Positions 13,199 to 25,200 of a DNA stretch of 64,000 bases are shown here, piece after piece. Position 1 is the stretch's first letter; every line of letters starts with the position of its first letter. A program made the translations under genes and the position numbers. Under the pieces are notes generated by a model. The model was not told the origin of the DNA. It saw only the letters and a program-made list of their open reading frames with translations, and made no database searches. Origin of the DNA: Dipteronia dyeriana (Eukaryota > Streptophyta > Magnoliopsida > Sapindales > Sapindaceae); contig CM065298.1 in the NCBI GenBank assembly GCA_032871835.1, forward strand, positions 8,977,596 to 9,041,595, given 5' to 3'.

Positions 13199-13987
13199 GG
13201 GGTCGTTTGTTTTTTCCAATTAAAACTTGATGGGTCTGATTTATAATTATTAAGTTATTTTGTTTGTTTATTTAAGTGGTCAAATAACTTAAAAATACCA
13301 AAAAATAACTTAAAATAAAATGTAAAAAATCATATTTTTCACTTGATTGCAAATCACTTAATTGCATTAAATGCAATCCAAAATCTTTTCTTCCTATAAT
13401 ATCCCTCACATATAACGTATTTTCAATTTCACTTAATAATATATGGTATATAAATCTTTATTTTAATATAGTATTTATTTTAAATAGTTTAAAAATGAAA
13501 AAGAACCCTAATTATTTCTCATATTGGTGTTTAATATCAATACTTTATTATGATAATAAGGTAATATATATATTATTATTTTTAAAGTGTTTTGTACTGT
13601 CCATTTTATTTTATTTTTTAAAAATTACCTTTTCTTTTCTTAATAAAAATGAAGTTTGTTTGTAATCGATGAAGAAGACCATGATCATATGTATTCATCT
13701 ATAATCATTATTTTTTATTTATTTGTATTCCATATTATATGTATAATTGTTTAATATGGATATAAATATAAAATTACTTATTTTCAGACAATTTTGCTTT
13801 TAAAAAATAAACGTATTGACAATACAGTTAGAAGTTAGAAAAAAAAAACATATCATTTAAGTTTAAATTTCAATCAATATTCATCTTTAGAAAAATTCAT
13901 AACTATTCAGCCTTTAACAAAAAAAAAAAATGCCTCTTACTTTCAATCTTAAGTTTTTCTTTTAGTATTTTTAAAATCAAACGACCC
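13199..13987. mobile_element. PIF/Harbinger-like non-autonomous element, copy 1
   Basis: The ends are GGGGTCGTTTG and CAAACGACCC in inverted orientation, flanked on both sides by TTA (13196-13198 and 13988-13990). A 3-bp TTA duplication and GGG..GTTTG termini are typical of PIF/Harbinger (Tourist-like) elements. A second copy of the same family lies at 50515-51329 and aligns along its length (TTAAAACTTRATRGGTCTGA, AAATGCAATC, ATTATATGTATTCAT-like blocks). There is no transposase. Confidence 0.75.
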
Positions 13988-14040
13988 TTAATTGTTGGTT
14001 TTAATTTTGATTTCTAATTTAATTGAGTTTATCATTGCAG

Positions 14041-14111
14041 TTCTTCAAGGACCGGCATTACTTGGAGATAGAACAGCTCTTCTTTCATGATTCTCTTTTC
14101 CCATTTTCAAG
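14041..14111 (+). pseudogene. Exon fragment resembling METTL2/6 methyltransferases
   Basis: A 71-nt segment is bounded by a good acceptor (ATCATTGCAG) and donor (AAG|GTATTT). It starts FFKDRHYLE, close to the FFKDRHYLxxEW motif near the N terminus of plant METTL2/METTL6-type tRNA 3-methylcytidine methyltransferases. After HYLE the sequence departs from the family (IEQLFFHDS..). I found no convincing flanking exons, so this is likely a stray or decayed exon, and chance similarity is possible because the match is short. Confidence 0.35.
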
Positions 14112-16120
14112 GTATTTTTTTGTTTTTTTTTTATACCTGTATAGATTTGATGGGTTTGTTTATTATTATACCGTTATGTTTTTAATTTATAACAGTTCTC
14201 CGTTTCTAATTCTGCAAATGAAGTTCATTTATTTATGTTTTCCTATGAATGTTTACTTCAAAATTCAAATTATATGCTTGAATTCAATTTTTGCATTGCA
14301 TCCGACTAGTATATATACTTGTCTCTAAAAATTTAGCAGTGAAATCGAAAACTATTTATATAAAAGCATTGTGTAAAAATTCTCTAACTTGTTATTTACA
14401 ACTCTGTTTTTATGTTATGTTCATGCTTGCAATATCACAAACATCTTTTGGTTAGAATCCAATTCTGGATCTTTCAAGGGGCCAGGAATGCATTGATTAT
14501 GACTTGTTTGATCATACATCTTTTGAACACTTGGTTGATCATCCATCTTTATCCACTTGTTTGATCACTTTTACTTTCTGCTGTACTCTCTTCCTGCTCT
14601 GGAGAATGAAGAACCACCTGACACCTATTGAAAACCTATTTATTGACTGGGCAAAAATTAAAACATGATTGTCATCTTCATCAGTGATGCACTCGTTTTT
14701 TTTTTTTTTTTGGGTCAAATTTAGCTACATAAATAAATCGATTTTCAAGTCATTGCAATTGCAAAGAGATAAAATCTGTTGCCGGCAAGGAAACCAAATA
14801 TTAGTTCAACCACCTGTTCTCTATATATTTTCTGCTACTATGTCATCTTTTTATCACACACAAATTAAATATTGGCATGAGAAAAAAATTAATAAACTAA
14901 ATTTAATTCCTCTAGGATTGGCATGATAAAAATTTGATTCCTAGACCTTTTGATTCGATCCAATATATTTCACTATCCCTTAGATCTTATATGTTATATG
15001 CATGTCATCAAACAAATAAACTAATTAATAAGGAATCCAACTTGAAAAAAGCAAAAATAGGCCGTTGTATCAGTGAAAGAAAACTTGAAATTTTAGATGC
15101 TAAATCAGTAAATCTCAAACCTTAAAGCAGCTCAAAGAAGAGATGTCTAAATGTCTCCATCCCAACCCAATTTTTATTTATTTTTTTGTCCAAGAAAATG
15201 ACTTTGTCGACTACCACAAGTCAATGGAATAAGATAAATTGTGACAACCTGTTCCATCTACTTTATTATATTAAGTATAAAAATTATTTCTTTCCAATTA
15301 GATTTCAAATTATTAATGATCAGATTTTTTTTTTAACAACTACAATAATTTCAGAGTTATGGGAAAGGGGACACAACTCGATTCATGGTGTAGGTGTGAA
15401 CATGTGAAGAGCATACTATTGGTTCAACCTCATCTCGTGATCATCAAATATTCTTCTTAACATCAAATATGTGTGATGCTCTAGCAAATTTTTTTATGTG
15501 GTTTTTCAATGTGAAACAGGAGAAGGAGAACACGTACATGTTACCAATTTAATTAAAATCAGGCCTAAGGCTATATAAAAGAAATGTTATTAGCGAATGA
15601 GCTGGTAGATCAATCATAAATATTAGTTGAAATACCATTTTGATGATCATAAACTATTTTTATATAAATCTTGTTTACCAAAGAATAAGAGGGAAATATT
15701 ATTAATCATCAAATATAATAAAGTAATCAATACAACATAAGGGAAATTAATTTCCACAAAATAATCAGCTAATTAATTACATTACTGTATTTCTTTGTTG
15801 CAGCCGTGTGCTAATCAGTGTAATGCAGTTGCAAGTTCTCTTCTTCTTTTTTTTCTTGACAAAATGTCTAAACATTTCCATCAATTGCTCATTCTTTTTC
15901 TTTTTCTACATTGTTAGTCTATCCATCAAAACATATACAAACAGAAACCGAAGGTTTGGAAATCAAGACTCATGTTTCACACAGTATTTTTAAAACAATT
16001 TCGTCGTATAAGTAAGTATCATAATCTAAAACGTAATTTCTTTATCATCACACATTTACTTTAGAAAAAAAATTAAATAGTAATAAAAAATCGGTTTTAC
16101 TCTCATGGTCCAACCGGAAC
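14112..16120. other. Intergenic DNA with a short resistance-flank remnant
   Basis: Positions about 14440-14560 match 39155-39265 (ACATCTTTTGGTTAGARTCCAATT, GGATCTTTCAAGGG, TTGTTTGATCA). The remainder is AT-rich. Open frames of 60-100 codons carry no recognisable domain. Confidence 0.4.
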
Positions 16121-16124
16121 AGTA

Positions 16125-16200
16125 TTAGTATATGCAGGTAGCGCCAACACACCAGTCATGCAATCGAAGGATCGAGGTTCGTGATTTTCCAACAATATTT
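16125..16200 (+). repeat. tRNA-related SINE-like remnant (weak)
   Basis: The segment contains GGTAGCGCCAACACACC followed about 35 bases later by GAGGTTCGTGATTTTCC, which resemble pol III A and B boxes. It is AT-rich on both sides. No poly(A) tail or target duplication was found, so this is only a hint. Confidence 0.25.
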
Positions 16201-16345
16201 ATATATCGAAAAATGTAGAGTTATTATTTGTTTTTTCGCTGATCGATAATGTAAAATTAAAGTGGACCATCAAATGTTTAAAATGATATGTTCTGTATTT
16301 CATTTAAATATGTAAAGCTGTTGGATTCTCTATACTATATATACA

Positions 16346-19300
16346 CTATCTTGCTCGGGGAGTACTAAATTCAGTATCCATGTTGTTCATAGTGAATATT
16401 TCCCGTACACTATTAGCTTCAGAGCCACGATCATTCTTTTTTCGGGCTGTTTCCATGGCCAAGCACTCCTTTAGTTCCGTCACCACATCATTCATGGTTG
16501 GCCTTTTTGATGAAACATGAGATGCACAAGCGAGTGCTAGTTCCACAGCTTTCCAGGCAGAATTGGTTTCAAAATCTCCCTCTAAACTTGGATCAACAAT
16601 ATTTGTAATATCCCCATTTCCAAGAATGTCAATAACCCACTGAGTTATGTGAACATTTTCAAACTCACCTATTTTTACAACAGGACGGCTTGTTATAATC
16701 TCCAGGAGAACAACTCCGAAACTATAAACATCACTCTTCTCATTTAACCGGTTTGTTACATAATACCTGCATTAAGTAACATACTTAGGAGCATTAAATA
16801 CATACTTCTGAAAGCCAATTATTCTGTGACTTGTCTCCTATAATTCCAACTATTATTTCCTTCTGCGTTTTCTTATTATCTTTTGTTGGAATTTTCAATT
16901 TGATAAGTTACCAAGGATGAAGTACTTACTCAAGGTCAAGATAGCCAGGAGTGCCAGCAACAGCAGTTGACATGTGAGTGCCACTTTCAATGAAGATTTT
17001 CGAGAGTCCAAAATCAGCTAATTTAGCATCAAATTTTTCGTTCAATAAGATATTTGCAGGTTTAATGTCTCTGTGGACAATTGGCGGCTTACATCCGTGG
17101 TGCAGGTACTCCAATCCTACATTGTTTTTTTTTTTGAAACAGTAAAATTAAATTTTATTGAAAATAAGACCCCATGGGTTTAGAACAAGGACACCCAACA
17201 AACCAATAGCAACAGACCCAAAACAAAAACAGAGGATCAGACCAAAGAAACAAGCACAGCAAAGCCAGAAAAAAAAAAAACACAACAGCAGCACACTACA
17301 CGATCAGAAAAGAAACAACAGAACCTAAGACTGAAATACCCAATCAAAAGTCATACCACCCAAGCCTATCGCCAATCCTACATTGTTGAAATTGTAGGTT
17401 ATCACTAAACCCAAAAACTTAAGTTATTAGGTAATAGTCTGAATAATTATATAAAGTTTTATAACACTCCTCCACGTGCCAGATGGACAAGCTTGACATA
17501 TGTGCAGTTGACGTTAGACCCAAAAGTATGGGTTGTAAACGGTAAGGGTTCAAACAATAATATACAACTTTCTAATAGAAACCATGCATATTAGCTCACT
17601 TGCATATGGAATTGAAGCTGCTTGATTTAAATCACTTCATTACTAACCTTGTGCTGCATCCATTGCTATCCGTAGTCTGCCCTCCCAACTCAATTTACTT
17701 GCATTTCTTTCTGTATTGCATATGGACAAAAAAAAAACAATTATGATGCAACCAAGTTTAATGATCTAAATGGACATGAAGTAGAAAGCGAATTATACTA
17801 ATAGAATTGAAGGACCTGAAAGATGCTGTTGCAAGTTTCCATTAGCCATGTATTCGTATATGAGTCCCTTTTTGGCGCCTTCATTGCAATACCCGACAAA
17901 ATTTGTCAGGTTTCTATGATGAACTCTCATAAGAAGTGTAATCTGAAATTCAAAACTAAAACACATATAAGCTAATGATTATATATGTAAATGAACCCAA
18001 AATATAATTCAAATGTGTTGTTGCCTACCTCTGCTTGAAACTCCTTATACCCTTGACTAGAAGATGAAGAGAGTATCTTGACAGCCACTTGAGTGTCGCC
18101 CAAGTAACCATGGTAAACTGTTCCAAATCCTCCTTTTCCAAGAACCCTCTTGAAATTTTCAGTAATTCTCAAGATGTCTGAATATGCAAAGCTTCGACTT
18201 TTCAACTCCAATGAATCATTTCTCATGTATCCTAAAGCTGATATGATGATCACAATATGTTATGCACATTTAAATATTACGAAAAACCTTCTCATTTTAT
18301 AGTGAGTTTTGTACCTTGTTCTTTTCTTCTTTTGAATCTCAACCAGATAGCCAAGACAATTAAGAGGGTAAACAATACAGCAGCTGCTGATGCTACCAGT
18401 GGAACAACAAACTTGTTTTTCGTCTTCTCATAGCAACGTAGATCCGGATTCCCGTCACAACTTAAATTTGATGGAGAATGACAATAAAAGTTAGACTCTG
18501 ACAGTCTAAATTATGTACATGACCAATTTTCTACTTCTTATTATTGGAAAGATGTTAATACCATGTATCAAATAGTACAAAATGGCCACTTCATGTCAGT
18601 TAAAACTGTTAAAAATGGTGGCAAAACACAAATGAAATGATCAATTTGCATCTATTAAAACTTTTCACTCTGGCTTGAGGATATTGGCAAAAAAGAAAAA
18701 CCTTATTAACAGTGAGCCGTCTTCTAATCTTTGAACAAGTTCATTTGGAACTGAACCTGTGAGGTTGTTTCCTGTCAAGTGTCTGCAAAAAAGATTATAA
18801 AGAAAAAGAAAAAATCTTCATTTGCTTTACATTTGCCCAAGAAAAATACATCTCTCCAACATCAAGTGAAGTAACTTACAGAACCCTTAATGATGACAAC
18901 TTAGCTAGGAATCCAGGAACTGGTCCAGTCAAACTGTTGTGTGATAAGTTCCTGACATTGTGACAAAACAATACATGTTAAATAAATAATTTGGTTTTCA
19001 ATTTTCCCCAAGAAAATTAAGTTCTAGTTTCAATTCCAAGTTACTTACAAGACCCTCAAGTATGGCAATTTAGTTAAGAATTCAGGCAGTGGTCCATTCA
19101 AATTGTTGTTTGACAAGTCTCTGTCATTATTATGACAAGAAAATGTGAGGCAATTGTGGTGGTAAATCAACCCCCGAATAGCTCTATAATATAGAGCACA
19201 AAATCCCCTGTCCTTCTTTACATGCAAATAATATTGTATTGAATTTAAAATTTATATGCTTACAGATTTTGTATTGATGTGAGATTGACCAGGTCCGGTG

Positions 19301-19641
19301 CTATATTTCCGGTCAACCCACTTGAGGACAGGTTCCTATATGAATTTTTTAACTATTGTTAGAAGAAAATGAAATCAAATACAAGAGTTTAGTAAGCTAT
19401 GGCTTGTATTCAGGAATAATTACTTACAAGGATACAATTCTAGGTGGATCATTATCGTAGCTGCATTTAAGACCATCCCATGAATATTCTTGTGGGGCAC
19501 ATGGATCACCTTGCCAGTGTTTGTTAACTCCATAAGTTGACTTGATATTCATGATGGTGTCAACTAAAATTTTCATAACACAGATACAAGAATAAGTAAA
19601 CAAAATGTATATATACTTGGAAAGGAACAATAATGATAATG

Positions 19642-19672
<31 letters not shown>

Positions 19673-20963
19673 CTATCTTGTTGGAAGACAATACCATCGC
19701 TTTGGTTTGTTTGTGATTCTGGTAATTCATTCACAATATAAACCTCAACCGCGTTGAGTATCGGTGGAAGGGTTGAATTTTCTGTTTTGATGACCTGGAA
19801 ATAATTCATTCCCTTACCTATGGGTGAGACGCTGTATACTGTGGTCGTATTTAGGTATTTGGGACTGACAGAGCCAAACTCCATTTTTTCATTCAGATAA
19901 ATGTCAAACTCTCTAGACTGATTCGCTTGAAGCTTTTCGAATTCAGCAAAGTAGAGATAAAAATAGAATTGGGAAGTAGGATCAAAAGTTTCGAAGTAAA
20001 AATTTAAGGGCTGACTGGAATTTTCTGGAGTTGAAGCAGTACTCATGACACTTCCTGCTGGATGGTAATCATCTGAACTGGCTATGGAAGATTTCGTACT
20101 TAATTGTGTCCAATTAAAGTAATTATAGGGCCTCCAGATTCTGTCATACATATCATCACCATACCTGAGGAATTGCCACAACAATTAAGCAGGACTGCAT
20201 ACAAATTAACAACTTGATCATGACATAAATGCATGACTCACCTTACTGTATGATTTGTTGCTGACCCCATATCATACCGTGCTAAGAGCATCAATGATCC
20301 AGATCGAGCTATATATGTGCCATTTTTCAAAGGCCTTATCTCTAATGCTGATATAAAAGGTGTACCGAGGTTTGTATTTACGAGACAAATATTTATATAA
20401 TCCAATTTGGAGACATGTATGATCTCAAAACTTAATACCGAGGATTCATTATATGCCCTTATCGTTTGCCACAAATTCGGTCCAAAATGCAGCTCAAACT
20501 CCGGCACATTGTTTTGGGAATCATGGTTTCCATACATGAATCTTGCTCTTATCAGATACTTAGTGCCACTTGTGACCTTAATATTGTAACAGTTTCTGAT
20601 GTTTTCAGGAAAGGCTCTAACATACCATAGCTGTTTATTGGATAGAACTGCAGAAAATACAGGTGATACAGTCTTACTATCACCGGTGTTTATGAAAGCT
20701 GCATCTGAAATGTAATTTATGCCCGTGTCTACATCCTCATAGTTAGAGTCTTCTGGTAAACCGCAATCTAAGCTAATGAATCCTGAGAGAGAGACAAAGA
20801 CAGAGAAGGCTTAATTTTACTGTTAGAGCAAGAAACATTTAGTACTCATACAATGACTTCAGAATTTGTAGATATTAAAACCTGATTGATCTTGGCAATG
20901 AACAAAACCTGCCACAATGAAACTGCTAAGCATTACGAAGAGGAAATGCTTTGACATATCCAT
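16346..20963 (-). CDS. Malectin-like LRR receptor-like kinase (LRR-I subfamily), 14 exons
   Basis: This gene encodes a predicted plasma-membrane receptor kinase. Exons in transcript order are 20963-20882, 20782-20242, 20164-19695, 19563-19428, 19335-19264, 19120-19049, 18951-18880, 18782-18702, 18460-18315, 18237-18029, 17942-17816, 17710-17648, 17116-16930 and 16766-16346. All junctions are GT-AG, and the sum (2679 nt) is in phase, giving 892 aa. A signal peptide (about 1-24, ending VHCQDQ) precedes a malectin-like region (about 28-365). LRRs follow (about 410-505; three exons of exactly 72 nt), then a TM helix (about 523-546) and a kinase (about 585-860). Kinase motifs are [23 protein letters not shown] (an RD kinase) and DFGLSK. 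YLDLE replaces the usual YLDPE of the activation segment. Intron 12 carries a retroposon at its acceptor. LRR-I relatives act in defence and development; the ligand is unknown. Confidence 0.88.
17127..17371 (-). mobile_element. Poly(A) non-LTR retroposon inserted at an intron acceptor
   Basis: A 245-bp A-rich insert is bounded by a perfect 16-bp duplication, CCAATCCTACATTGTT (17111-17126 and 17372-17387). It ends in a run of T on the plus strand, that is, a poly(A) tail on the minus strand. This is the signature of target-primed reverse transcription by a LINE or SINE. The duplicated target covers the intron 12/exon 13 acceptor (CAATGTAG|GATTGG on the minus strand), so two copies of the splice acceptor now exist. 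Composition resembles the A-rich block at about 34765-34960, but shared ancestry is unproven. Confidence 0.75.
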
Positions 20964-21864
20964 TACTGTCTTCAGATTTTCCTTGTTCTGGAGATTGAAG
21001 AAGTAAGCAACCATTATCAGAATTTTTTATTGTGTTCCAGTCTATTGAAATAGAATATTAAATAACACATTTGACTAATAAAATTTTCTATTTCCAGGTA
21101 AGTGACGTGTTATGTAATAGACTTATTCTATGCTATAATTAAATTATAATATTTGTGATGTCATTAACTTCTAGTTTATCTCTAATTAGAAAATCAATGG
21201 GACCAAATCAAAGTCAGACTAATCATCAGCATCTACAAACAATTTGTATTGATATTAAGGATTGAATAAGTTGCTTTGATGATAACAGTTCTTAGCTGTT
21301 CTTGGCAAGAAATGTGTGTATATATATAATAGAATTATAGATTATTTTTTTTAAGTATTACAATAAGTTCTGGTATCAAACGGGTCAAGGATCTACCGGA
21401 CTTACCGATATTAAACATTACAACATTAGATATGCAACCCAGATATCTACTTTCCTAACGGGACAAATACTTGTAAATTGCACATGATGAAACCCGAACC
21501 CCTTAACCAACGTGGAAGGGAAGATACGCTACCATCAATGCTAAAAGATAATGTATAAAATTTTAAATTTTTGAAGTTATGTCGAATAAGGTCTCTCATT
21601 TCTATGAACAATTGAAGCTCGATCATATGAAAATGGTTACGTTAAAACACAGTATTTTAATAATTATTGCAATAATGTTTGTTTTTTTCCAGTTAAAGAT
21701 CATTATTATGTATATAGGGACGTAACCATATTCATCGATGGGAGGATAAAATAAGTCTTCTTAATAAGCCTGTACGGAATAAAGAAATTTTAATAATTGA
21801 AAAATAAAGATGCATCTAACAGTTAACAAGGTAAAATTGAAATAATAATATAGACATTTTAAAA
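20964..21864. other. Upstream region of the receptor kinase; SINE-like tract on the minus strand
   Basis: This is the 5' side of the minus-strand kinase gene. I could not place a TATA box with confidence. Around 21365-21540, the minus strand reads TTGGTTAAGGGGTTCGGGTTTC, which resembles joined pol III A/B-box elements of a tRNA-derived SINE, but its ends are unclear. The rest is AT-rich. Confidence 0.35.
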
Positions 21865-23115
21865 GAGGGAATGGTTCCAAATAGCACATTTTCAAAGTTG
21901 AGTTGTGCAACTAGCACTACTTTAATAAGTGGTGTTTTGTTAGTATCTAAAAGTGTGTGTTGACCAAAATACTCCATCTTTTACTTTTACAATTTTTACA
22001 GCATTTTCTCTATTTTTCTCTTCTTAGGTGTTCTCTCTCTCTCTCTCCTCTTTCGTTGTCTAATGAACGAACATTTCGACGGAGCTAGTTTGACGAGAGT
22101 TCTCGACCATAAAACAATGGCGATTGAAGGCAATATTTCTAGAAAAAAAAAAGTCTTTTGATAGGGTTTTGTTTTTAAATTTGATTTTGTTGATTTTGAG
22201 ATATTATTTTCGTTTTGGTTTATTTGAGTTTTCAATTTAGTTTTTATTGTGAATTTGTTGTCAATTTTATGTGAATGGTGAGTTCGTTGAATCTGAATGG
22301 GGGTTTATTTGAATCTTGAATTGGTGGGTTTGGGTTTGAGTTTGTCGAATCAGAGAAGATGAACAGTAGCCAATGTTGAGGTTTTTTTTTTTAATTTCGA
22401 GACTTATTTGTTTCATTTTGAGACTTATTTATGAATACCTGGGACTTATTATATTTATTCGAGACATAATTTATGAAAACTCGGGACTTATTATTCTTAT
22501 TCGAGACCTAATTTATGAATACTTATTTACTCTATTTCGAGACTTATTTATGAATACCCAAGACATATTCATGCGTTTTCGAGACTTATTCATGTTTTTT
22601 TGAGACCTAATTTATTTTACGTCTTCTCCTTCATCATGATGGAGGTCTGTTCGACCTCCATCAATGGTGAAAGTGACGAGCCGACTACGATGCCCATCGA
22701 CTCCAGAGATAGTCGGATCTGAAAGATCGGACGACACCGAGTTCGTTGGTGCCATCGGTTTCGTTAGATTCGTAATGGATCATCACATATCTGACAATGA
22801 AAGATCGACGACGGTTTAGGTCTGGCTTTATTTCTCTCTCTACACAGCTCAAAACTGAAAACAAACACTATATTTACAACGATTGGCATTCGATGAACGT
22901 TTTTCCGGTGGTTTTATCGGTCAACTCACCGGTCGGTTCATTGATGGAGCTTGGAGGTTTATGAATTAAAAAAAAAAGATTGCTAAGAGAAAGAATAGAA
23001 AAGTGAGGTATTTTTGTCCAAATCCCATCTTTGGTGATATTTAAACTAGAGTTATTAAAGTGATGCTAATTGCACAAATCAGCTCCCAAAAAGTGCCATA
23101 TAACTTTTCAACCCC
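21865..23115. mobile_element. Mutator-like non-autonomous element with 9-bp target duplication
   Basis: Inverted ends of about 60-70 bp are recognisable. The left (21870-21935) reads TAGCACATTTTCAAAG..TTGTGCAACTAGCACTACTTTAATAA. The right (23040-23115), reverse-complemented, reads TGGCACTTTTTGGGAG..TTGTGCAATTAGCATCACTTTAATAA. Both sides are flanked by ATTTTAAAA (21856-21864 and 23116-23124), a perfect 9-bp duplication as made by Mutator-type transposases. No transposase is present. The interior includes a TATTTATGAATAC/CGAGACTTATT minisatellite (22390-22615) and a GC-richer stretch (22620-22800). Confidence 0.7.
22390..22615. repeat. Minisatellite of about 20-45 bp units inside the Mutator-like element
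   Basis: Loose repeats of 'CGAGACTTATTTATGAATAC' and variants (GGGACTTATTAT, CGAGACATAATTTATGAA, CGAGACCTAATTTATGAATAC) run through the interval. The 76-codon frame here is an artefact of the repeat. Confidence 0.6.
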
Positions 23116-23214
23116 ATTTTAAAATATATATTTTCAATGTAAGGCTACTAATAATGTACCAAAGAATTTTTGAAAAGTTTTAACTCAACTGTAATCAGGT
23201 AAATTGAAATAAAT

Positions 23215-23310
23215 TTTGGAGAGATGAGGTTGGTAGGGTGGTATACCCATCACACCTACACCACGAGGTTGTGGGTACGAGTCCCCCTCCTAAAAACCAA
23301 AGTTATATAA
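23215..23310 (+). repeat. tRNA-derived SINE-like sequence
   Basis: TTGGTAGGGTGGTATACC (A-box-like) is followed by GTGGGTACGAGTCCCC (B-box-like, close to GGTTCGANTCC) at a tRNA-like distance of about 40 bp. No folded tRNA gene can be drawn and there is no anticodon arm, so a SINE head or tRNA relic is likelier than a functional tRNA. Confidence 0.4.
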
Positions 23311-23608
23311 TACTTATAACAAAGAACTGAAATAAATTCCTCATTTGTTACTTGTTAGCTCATGCCAAACCAAACACAGAATCATCAAGATTTTTACTAA
23401 ACAAAGTATTATATAGTTGCATTTTCATTTGGTGTTGCACTCAATTTTTATATCAATACTTTGTAATTTTGAAACTAGATTAACCTTTAAATTTTATAAA
23501 CAAAAAATTATAACAATCCTAAAATTTCAAAACAAAATAAAATCTTTAAATTTATATAATTCACAAAACTATAAATAAAATAAACACTAACATTTAAAAA
23601 TAAAATAA

Positions 23609-23610
<2 letters not shown>

Positions 23611-23651
<41 letters not shown>
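23611..23651. repeat. (TA)n microsatellite
   Basis: About 20 uninterrupted TA dinucleotides. The surrounding 23320-23910 is AT-rich and holds no gene. Confidence 0.9.
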
Positions 23652-23654
<3 letters not shown>

Positions 23655-23919
23655 CATTACATTATACCTAATTTGAAAACCAAACGTTTTTAGATAAAGA
23701 GTTTAAGTCAAATTTAGAGAATGAGAGACTAGCTAATAAAAAGGTCTTTTTTATTTGAAACGGTGGGAGTGAGTAAAAATAGATTTTTTTTTTTAAAAAA
23801 AAAAACATGTGAAAGGACATGTATGGTATTCTCTTATATAATAGATCTAAATAGATAATTAAACAAATTATAAGGAAAATTCTGCAATTTTCTCAATTTT
23901 TTTAAGATGGGCTAGGCTC

Positions 23920-23922
23920 AAG

Positions 23923-24002
<80 letters not shown>
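23920..24002. repeat. (CT)n(TA)n compound microsatellite
   Basis: About 31 CT repeats are followed directly by about 10 TA repeats, which abut the left end of the small MITE at 24003. Confidence 0.9.
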
Positions 24003-24388
24003 GCCGGCCTTAAGGGGGGGTCAGCATGGGCACCCGCCCTGGGCACAAGAAAGAAGAGCTCAAAAAGAGGTCCCAATTTTTTGTGTTTATTATTGAATTG
24101 AATGATTTTGGTTTATATATTAATGGTTCCAAATATTTTTTTTTTAAATTCCAAATATTAAAAATAATAATAATAATAACAAATGGTCCAATTATCTGGA
24201 TCAAGATCCCATATCTAGGTAATTAAAGTTTTTTTTTTTTAATCGATTTAAAGTTTTTTTTCTTTCTTTTTTGATTCAATTTTGAAATTTCTTTTTAATC
24301 ATATATTGTGTACCGTGTATACTCAGTATCTTACAATGGGATCATTTTCTAGATTTTACCCAGGGACCTTCGAAAAGTCAGGACCGGC
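24003..24388. mobile_element. Small hAT-like MITE, imperfect terminal inverted repeats
   Basis: The left end reads GCCGGCCTTAAGGGGGG and the right end, reverse-complemented, reads GCCGGTCCTGACTTTT. Subterminal CCCTGGG motifs lie on both sides (about 24045 and 24360). Both flanks are (TA)n, so the target duplication cannot be defined. The GCCGGYCC core is common at the ends of plant hAT MITEs. No protein is encoded; the 60-66-codon frames are chance. Confidence 0.5.
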
Positions 24389-24559
24389 TATATATATATC
24401 AACCTTTGTGCAGTAGTAATGATCATAATAATCCTTGTAATTCTTCCAATAAAAATGATCATAATTATAGTTGATAGTATAAAATGATACAATTTATTAC
24501 ATATTTTTATCAAAATGATGAGATCGATCGGTCCTGAAGAGTGAAGACAACTGCAGAAA

Positions 24560-25200
24560 GTGATTTCGGCATTCACAGAAGCCAAATTTGCTTGCTGTGA
24601 CTTGGAGTCAAATATTTGACCAAGGCTAGTCTTATTTTGAGTAGAGAAATAAGTGGAACTCTCTTTTGAGCTGTCATATTTGTCAACTTTGTGACCAGAA
24701 ATTCGTGAATCACCAGCACCAACTAGCTCCAAGCAATACAACCCGTCCTTAAGAACTCCTTGAAGCAAAACCTTCTTTGTTTTGAGATCCTTTATAACAC
24801 ATTTGTCACCATAGAATTCAGTTAAAACTTGGTTATCATGAGGAAGCTTAGAAATACTAAGTAAATTCTTCGTTATTTGAGGAACATGCAATATATTATT
24901 TAGTTGTAAATTCTGTATAGGATATGTATGTGACTTAACTGCAGTATTACCAATATTAGAAATAGTAAGCTGATCTCCATTTCCTACGACAAGTTTATCT
25001 TTACCTTGGTAGCTTGATCGAAAGGATAGATTGTTGAGATCGGAGGTGATATGGTTTGTTGCGCCACTATCGAAGTACCAAGCCGGGTCATTGACAGTTT
25101 CTGGTGTGGCTAGATAGGCTGAAGTCTGAAGAAAGTTAGCTTGTGGCTCTGTCACATTGTTGTTCATGTTAGATTGATGAGGCACCAAGTAGCATTTGGT
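24560..25200 (-). pseudogene. copia protease / pre-integrase fragment
   Basis: This minus-strand frame has the aspartic protease motif DSGATNH followed by VVGNGDQLTISNIG and LLQGVLKDGLYCLEL, the stretch that normally precedes the integrase zinc-binding region in copia polyproteins. It is shifted relative to gag, and homology stops before any HHCC motif. Confidence 0.7.

Noticed and set aside
23215..23310. Functional tRNA gene
   Set aside because: A/B-box-like motifs are present, but no cloverleaf or anticodon loop can be drawn.
24026..24226. 66-codon frame starting MGTRPGHKKEE
   Set aside because: Lies in the arms of the small MITE; the same kind of frame occurs in many MITE copies by chance.
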